From Deltaproteobacteria bacterium (GTDB lineage: Bacteria > Desulfobacterota > Desulfovibrionia > Desulfovibrionales > Desulfovibrionaceae), in NCBI GenBank assembly GCA_031275645.1, contig JAISOL010000077.1:1-47739 (forward strand): a stretch of 47,739 nt of DNA, read 5' to 3'. The translations under genes were made by a program, and so were the position numbers. Below are positions 43,580 through 47,739 of this stretch, one piece after another. Each line of letters opens with the position of its first letter. Position 1 is the first letter of the stretch. The notes beneath the pieces are model-generated. The model was not told the DNA's origin. It saw nothing but the letters and a program-made list of their open reading frames with translations, and did not search any database.

Positions 43580-44227
43580 ATGAAACGTATCTTCCCTCGC
43601 ACGGATTTATATTGTCTGACCGATTTCTCCCTGTCGCTCGGCCGTTCCAATGTGGAAGTGGTCGGGGAGCTTCTGGCGGCCGGGGTAAGACTCATTCAAT
43701 ACCGCGAAAAGGAGCGGAAAATGGGGGTGATGCTGGAAGAATGCCTGGCCATCCGCGCCCTTACCCGTGAGGCCGGAGCCTGTTTCATCGTGAACGACCA
43801 TGTGGATATCGCCCTGCTGGCTGACGCGGACGGAGTACATGTGGGACAGGAGGATCTGCCGGTATACGCCGTGCGCTCCCTTCTCGGCCCGGATAAAATC
43901 GTCGGGGTTTCCACCCATGCCCCGGAGCAGGCTGTGGCCGCGCAGGACGCGGGAGCGGATTATATAGGCGTGGGGCCTATTTTCCCCACCCGGACCAAAA
44001 AGGACGTCTCCGCCCCGGTGGGTCTGGAATATATCGCCTATGCGGCGAAAAATCTGCATATTCCGTTCACGGCCATAGGAGGCCTCAATCCTGGTAATCT
44101 GGCCGAAGCGGCGCGCGCCGGGGCCGGCTGCTGCTCTCTGGTTTCGGCCATTGTGGGGGCCAGGGATATACGGGCGGCGGTGGAAGCCGCCAGAGCCTCC
44201 ATGCGCGCCGGATTGCGCCATGAGTGA
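43580..44227 (+). CDS. thiE: Thiamine phosphate synthase ThiE
   Basis: ThiE joins HMP-PP and the thiazole phosphate to thiamine phosphate. The 215-residue TIM-barrel product has LIQYREKERK, CFIVNDHVDIALLADADGVH, VGQEDLPVYAVRSLLG and the signature YIGVGPIFPTRTKKDV, plus AIGGLNPGNLAEAARAGAGC. Its stop overlaps thiD by 8 bases. No TPP riboswitch is seen upstream. Confidence 0.96.
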   Translation: MKRIFPRTDLYCLTDFSLSLGRSNVEVVGELLAAGVRLIQYREKERKMGVMLEECLAIRALTREAGACFIVNDHVDIALLADADGVHVGQEDLPVYAVRSLLGPDKIVGVSTHAPEQAVAAQDAGADYIGVGPIFPTRTKKDVSAPVGLEYIAYAAKNLHIPFTAIGGLNPGNLAEAARAGAGCCSLVSAIVGARDIRAAVEAARASMRAGLRHE

Positions 44228-45089
44228 CTACCCGAACATCCTCAGCATTGCCGGCTCCGACTCCGGAGGAGGCGCCGGCATCCAGGCGGATCTGAAAACC
44301 ATCACGGTTCTGCGCGCCTACGGCCTTTCCGTGATCACCGCCCTTACGGCCCAGAACGGAACAGGAGTAAGCGGTATTCAGGCCACGCCGGAAGATTTTG
44401 TGTCGCGCCAATACACAGCGGTACGCGAGGGCTTCAAAATCGCAGCGGCGAAAACCGGCATGCTCTGCAACAGAGCCGTCATGCTGAGCCTGCTCCCTCT
44501 TCTGCGTGAACGCGATTTCCCTCTGGTGGTGGACCCGGTGTGCGTGAGCCAATCCGGGCACTCCCTTCTGGAAGCCTCGGCTTTGGATACTCTGCGGGAG
44601 AGCATACTTCCCCTGGCCGACCTGCTTACCCCAAATATCCCGGAAGCAGAAGCTCTGACCGGCCTGCGCATAAGCGGCCGGAAAGACCTAGAACCGGCCG
44701 CGCTCCGGCTGCATGAACTCGGGGCCGGAGCCGTCCTGATTAAAGGCGGACATGCCCGGATGCGGGAAGAAGAAGAGACCCGCATGACCGATTGGCTCAG
44801 CTTAAAGGGCGGGCCCCTGCAACCCTTGTCCCATCGGCGCGTATCCACGCCCAACAATCACGGCACGGGCTGCGCCCTTTCGGCCGCCATTGCCGTTTTT
44901 CTGGGCCAGGGTGAAAACCTCGAAAACGCGGTGCGCCGCGCCCAGTCCTTTTTGGTGCGCGCTCTGGAAAAAAGTTTTTCCCCCGGTTCGGGCGCCGGGC
45001 CGGTAAACTTTCTGGCCGGGGCCGGGCTTGATCAGAACTTCCTTCCGCCCGGCGGAGTCATCCGGCGTATGGAGCCGGATGTGGATTGA
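44220..45089 (+). CDS. thiD: Hydroxymethylpyrimidine/phosphomethylpyrimidine kinase ThiD
   Basis: ThiD phosphorylates HMP and HMP-P, the substrate side of ThiE. The 289-residue ribokinase-family product has NILSIAGSDSGGGAGIQADL (~5-24), AAKTGMLCN, VVDPVCVSQSGHSLLE, and the anion hole and catalytic NNHGTGCALSAAIAVFLGQG. The start ATG 44220 overlaps the thiE end. With thiE it forms the last two steps of thiamine phosphate synthesis. Confidence 0.96.
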   Translation: MSDYPNILSIAGSDSGGGAGIQADLKTITVLRAYGLSVITALTAQNGTGVSGIQATPEDFVSRQYTAVREGFKIAAAKTGMLCNRAVMLSLLPLLRERDFPLVVDPVCVSQSGHSLLEASALDTLRESILPLADLLTPNIPEAEALTGLRISGRKDLEPAALRLHELGAGAVLIKGGHARMREEEETRMTDWLSLKGGPLQPLSHRRVSTPNNHGTGCALSAAIAVFLGQGENLENAVRRAQSFLVRALEKSFSPGSGAGPVNFLAGAGLDQNFLPPGGVIRRMEPDVD

Positions 45090-45092
45090 AAC

Positions 45093-45869
45093 ATGGAATT
45101 CAGCGATAAAACCATAATCCTGCGGGTAGGCTCTTTTCGGGAGTCCGACCTCTGGCTGCGCCTGCTTTCCCCGGGGCGGGGCGTCTTTTCGGCCTTTGCC
45201 TTCGGAGGCGGCCGTAGCAGAAAGCGCTTCAGCGGCTGCCTGGATTTGTTCAACGAGGTGCTTTTTCAAATTAAAAGTGACCGTCCCGGAAATTACCTGA
45301 GCTTGCGGGAGGGCGTGCTTCTGAAAGGCCCTGACCGGCTCAGGCGGGATTGGCGCCGTCTGGGCGTGGCGGTGAATTGCGCCCGCTTCCTTGAGTCCTT
45401 TCCCCTCACTCCGGACGGCTCCCCCAAGGCGCACAGCCTGTTTGCGGATCTGCTCAACAGCCTGGAAAGAATGGAAACACTGCCCCAGTTCCTGCCCATT
45501 TTCTTTCGGGCGCGCCTGACGATCAGCCAGGGTTATGCCCTTACTCCAGGACATTGCCTCCACTGCGGCAAAGCTTGGGAAAAAGACGAACCCGCCGTTT
45601 TTCCCCTGCGCTCTTCCGGCCTGCTCTGCCGCACCTGCGCCTCTTCCGGACCTTTCCTGGCCTCCGCCGTCCTGGACGGCGGACCGCGCTTCAGCTTCCG
45701 GCCGGAGGATCTGAGCGTGCTGCGCCAAGTAATGGAACAGCCGCTCCCGGAATGGAAACTTGAGAATTATCCGGAAACCGCGCAAAAAAACTGCGCCGAA
45801 GCCATGGACGGATTTCTGCAATACCATCTCGGCCTGTACTGGGAAAGAAGCCGGTTAAAACGCGGATGA
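45093..45869 (+). CDS. recO: DNA repair protein RecO
   Basis: RecO helps load RecA with RecR at gaps. The 258-residue product has an N-terminal OB-fold start TIILRVGSFRESDLWLRLLS with GRGVFSAFAFGGGRSRKRFS. A zinc-finger region CLHCGKAWEKD...CRTCASSG (~155-195) and a helical C-terminus FLQYHLGLYWERSRLKRG complete it. Its stop overlaps the next start (ATGA). Confidence 0.93.
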   Translation: MEFSDKTIILRVGSFRESDLWLRLLSPGRGVFSAFAFGGGRSRKRFSGCLDLFNEVLFQIKSDRPGNYLSLREGVLLKGPDRLRRDWRRLGVAVNCARFLESFPLTPDGSPKAHSLFADLLNSLERMETLPQFLPIFFRARLTISQGYALTPGHCLHCGKAWEKDEPAVFPLRSSGLLCRTCASSGPFLASAVLDGGPRFSFRPEDLSVLRQVMEQPLPEWKLENYPETAQKNCAEAMDGFLQYHLGLYWERSRLKRG

Positions 45870-47059
45870 ATTCCGGAGCGCCGAAAAAAAACCTTTGTTT
45901 CTGCAACAGTAACCCGGCCTGGGGAGGGGGAGAGCTCTGGCATCTTTCCGCCGCCAGGCATCTGGCGGAGAGAGGGCATACGGTTTTTCTGGCCGCGGCG
46001 GCCGGGAGCGCCCTGGGAAAAGCGGCGGCGGCTCTTCTGGAGGAAAGAGAAGATCTGCGCGGCCGCCTGCGTTTGCACGACTGGAGTTTCAGAAATCTCG
46101 ATTTTCTGAATCCCTTCAAGACAGCGCGCTTCAGCCGTTTTTTGCGCGCGGAAAAGATCAGCCTTCTGCTTCTGGGCCTGCCGGCGGATTTAAAAGGCGG
46201 GGTCAAGGCGGCGGCCAGACTCCCCCAGGGGAGCGTCAAAGTATTTTACCGCCGGGGAATAGCCCTTCCGGTGAAAAACTCTTTCCTGAACCGTTTTTTT
46301 TACAGCTCCCTGAGCGGCGTCATAGTCAACTCGCGGGAAACCGCCCGCGGCATACTGGAAAACTCCGGACAAAACGCCGGGCTCCTTCCTCCGGAGAAGC
46401 TGCATATAATATATAACGGTTTGGATGCGGCGGAGTTCGATCGCAGGCTGGCCGGGGACTGTTCCGCAGCTCCTCCTCCCTTTTGGGAAAATCCGGAGCG
46501 GGCTCTGGTGCTGGGCAACGCCGGGCGGCTTACCGCCCAGAAAGGGCAGAAGTATCTGCTGCACATGAGCGCGGCCCTGAAAAAACTCGGTTGCAGGCAC
46601 CGCCTGCTTCTCGCCGGAACCGGGGAACTGGAAAGGGAATTGAAGGAACTGGCCCTGCGCCTGGGGCTGGATTCCCAAGAAGTGCGCTTTGCCGGATTCC
46701 TGAAGGACATGTCTCCATTTTGGAAGGAGATAGATGTTTTTGTCCTCAGTTCCCTTTGGGAAGGCTTCGGCTATGTCCTGGCCGAGGCCATGCTGGCGCG
46801 CAGGCCCATATGCGCCTTTGCCCGCAACAGTATACCGGAGTTGGTTCTGGACGGGCGCAACGGTTTTCTGGCCGAGCCTCCCGGCTCCGAAGAAGCTGAT
46901 GAGGAAGCGGGCCGGCGTCTGGCTCTGCTCCTGCGGCGCTTTTACGATTGCCCGGAACTTCTGCGCCAGATGGGAGAAGAAGGCCGCGCCTTCTGTCTGA
47001 GCCGCTTTACCCAGGAAGAATCCATGCGCAGGTTGAGAGACGTGCTTCTCCTGGATTAA
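45866..47059 (+). CDS. Family 4 glycosyltransferase
   Basis: The 397-residue product is a GT-B GT4 enzyme: NPAWGGGELWHLSAARHLAE (Gly-rich acceptor loop, ~16-35), VIVNSRETARGILENSG, LGNAGRLTAQKGQKYLLHMS, LLLAGTGELERELKELALRL, LSSLWEGFGYVLAEAMLARR (E-x7-E). It could act in LPS core synthesis given rfaE2 in the same operon; that is inference. ATG 45866 overlaps recO. Confidence 0.92.
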   Translation: MNSGAPKKNLCFCNSNPAWGGGELWHLSAARHLAERGHTVFLAAAAGSALGKAAAALLEEREDLRGRLRLHDWSFRNLDFLNPFKTARFSRFLRAEKISLLLLGLPADLKGGVKAAARLPQGSVKVFYRRGIALPVKNSFLNRFFYSSLSGVIVNSRETARGILENSGQNAGLLPPEKLHIIYNGLDAAEFDRRLAGDCSAAPPPFWENPERALVLGNAGRLTAQKGQKYLLHMSAALKKLGCRHRLLLAGTGELERELKELALRLGLDSQEVRFAGFLKDMSPFWKEIDVFVLSSLWEGFGYVLAEAMLARRPICAFARNSIPELVLDGRNGFLAEPPGSEEADEEAGRRLALLLRRFYDCPELLRQMGEEGRAFCLSRFTQEESMRRLRDVLLLD

Positions 47060-47079
47060 TTCCGATTCCAAGTAAAAAA

Positions 47080-47643
47080 TTAACGCACTTTCCGCTCCGG
47101 CAAGCCGGCCTCCCTCAAAGCCGCGCGGTAATGCCCCAGCACTGTTTCCAGACGGCGCTCCATGGAAAAAAGCGGCTTCCAGGCCAGATTCAACGCGGAA
47201 AGCAAGGACAGCCGCTCAGGATCATTGGCCACGCTCACGAGCAGGCGGGCCGCTTCATCGGCGTCGCCCGGCCTGAACAGGCAATCCGGGAGCAGCATGC
47301 TGGAAATCTCGCCGATATTGCTGGCGATTACCGGAACGCCCAGGGACATGGCCTCCATAATCACATTCGGCTGCGACTCGATAAAGTACGAAGTGAATAC
47401 CAAAAGAGCAAAGGTCTGCAGATAGTCGGCCACGTTTTCTATGCGCGGCACCAGACGGACATGTTCCTCTATGCCCAGGCCGGCGCAGACGGAACGCCAC
47501 TGTTCCAAATTGTTGACGCCTACCACCACAAGCGTGGAAGGAGGCAGGCTACGCCTGGCCGCGGCATAGGCGGCCAACAGGCGGCCGACTCCTTTTTTGG
47601 GCGAATCGCTGGCGACATTGCCTATAACCTGGATTCCCGGCAT
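47080..47643 (-). pseudogene. C-terminal half of a GT4 glycosyltransferase, N-terminus lost
   Basis: The 187-codon frame holds only the donor-binding half: QVIGNVASDSPKKGVGRLLA, STLVVVGVNNLEQWRSVCAG, SYFIESQPNVIMEAMSLGVP (E-x7-E). The frame stays open upstream to an in-frame TGA at 47689-47691. The codons between (HLYGYECRTPDLVRL) read like glycosyltransferase sequence, so the break is at or just before 47688. It is either truncated or frameshifted. The full domain of this family needs ~180 more residues. Confidence 0.75.
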
Positions 47644-47739
47644 TAACCTAACGAGGTCGGGAGTTCTACATTCATAGCCGTAAAGATGTCACGCTGTTTT
47701 TTGGTTACTTCGCTAAAGCGTATTCTGTGTCCAGGTCGT
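47643..47739 (-). CDS. 3' end of an unidentified reading frame, runs off the window
   Basis: In a different frame, the window edge holds an open frame ending KKQRDIFTAMNVELPTSLG and a TAA that overlaps the next ATG (TAATG). The tail is unlike the glycosyltransferase and could be the end of a transposase or of a frameshifted glycosyltransferase N-terminal part. I cannot decide from 32 residues. Confidence 0.3.
   Translation of the reverse strand, partial: RPGHRIRFSEVTKKQRDIFTAMNVELPTSLG

Noticed and set aside
43400-43580. TPP riboswitch upstream of thiE
   Set aside because: The region is coding sequence of the preceding gene and lacks the THI-box core; thiE is internal to an operon.

Overview
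The window looks like chromosomal DNA of a GC-rich, flagellated, Gram-negative sulfate-reducer-type bacterium, most likely one of the Desulfovibrionaceae. This is an inference from gene content: LptE and an ABC-type O-antigen exporter, a sigma-54-type promoter in front of fliD, ThyX, an orphan hypC, and the leuS-lptE-holA and ftsH-folP blocks. No database search was possible.

Layout. 1-1195: 3' part of a 23S rRNA, 5S rRNA and a terminator. 1283-3842: fliS and fliD on the minus strand. 4072-10988: ftsH-folP (plus) converging on leuS-lptE-holA (minus). 10989-31745: an accessory surface-polysaccharide (O-antigen-like) locus with an ABC exporter (wzm/wzt), many glycosyltransferases, several SAM-dependent methyltransferases, four two-domain fusion enzymes, wecB, and a YoeB-type toxin-antitoxin pair. 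31746-32225: gene debris, including a decayed Rpn/PD-(D/E)XK nuclease-transposase. 32226-37245 (minus): glycosyltransferase-hypC-trmH-ruvA-ruvB-thyX. 37409-39799: a truncated regulator, an alpha/beta hydrolase and a methyltransferase-like gene. 40019-47059 (plus): single-domain response regulator, site-2 protease, trpS, rfaE2, csaA, a secreted protein, thiE, thiD, recO and a glycosyltransferase. 47080-47739: a 5'-truncated glycosyltransferase and the end of another reading frame.

The most interesting system is the polysaccharide locus. It carries simple-sequence tracts of the kind that drive phase variation: C11 inside a methyltransferase gene directly behind wzt, C14 inside a second methyltransferase gene, C9 at the joint between the glycosyltransferase and methyltransferase domains of a fusion, and a (CA)17 tract upstream of the first gene. 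Elsewhere the longest C or G run I see is 7. All three C-tract genes are in frame here. Loss or gain of one C would remove a methyltransferase activity, so I infer a slipped-strand switch that changes glycan methylation and possibly, through the carbohydrate-binding tail of Wzt, chain capping and export.

The locus also bears scars of cassette exchange: a 35-codon wzm remnant, a 26-codon methyltransferase-like remnant, a Phd-antitoxin remnant beside the intact toxin-antitoxin pair, and two paralogous glycosyltransferase modules, one free and one fused. Genes within it are joined by ATGA stop/start overlaps, so it is probably translated as coupled units.
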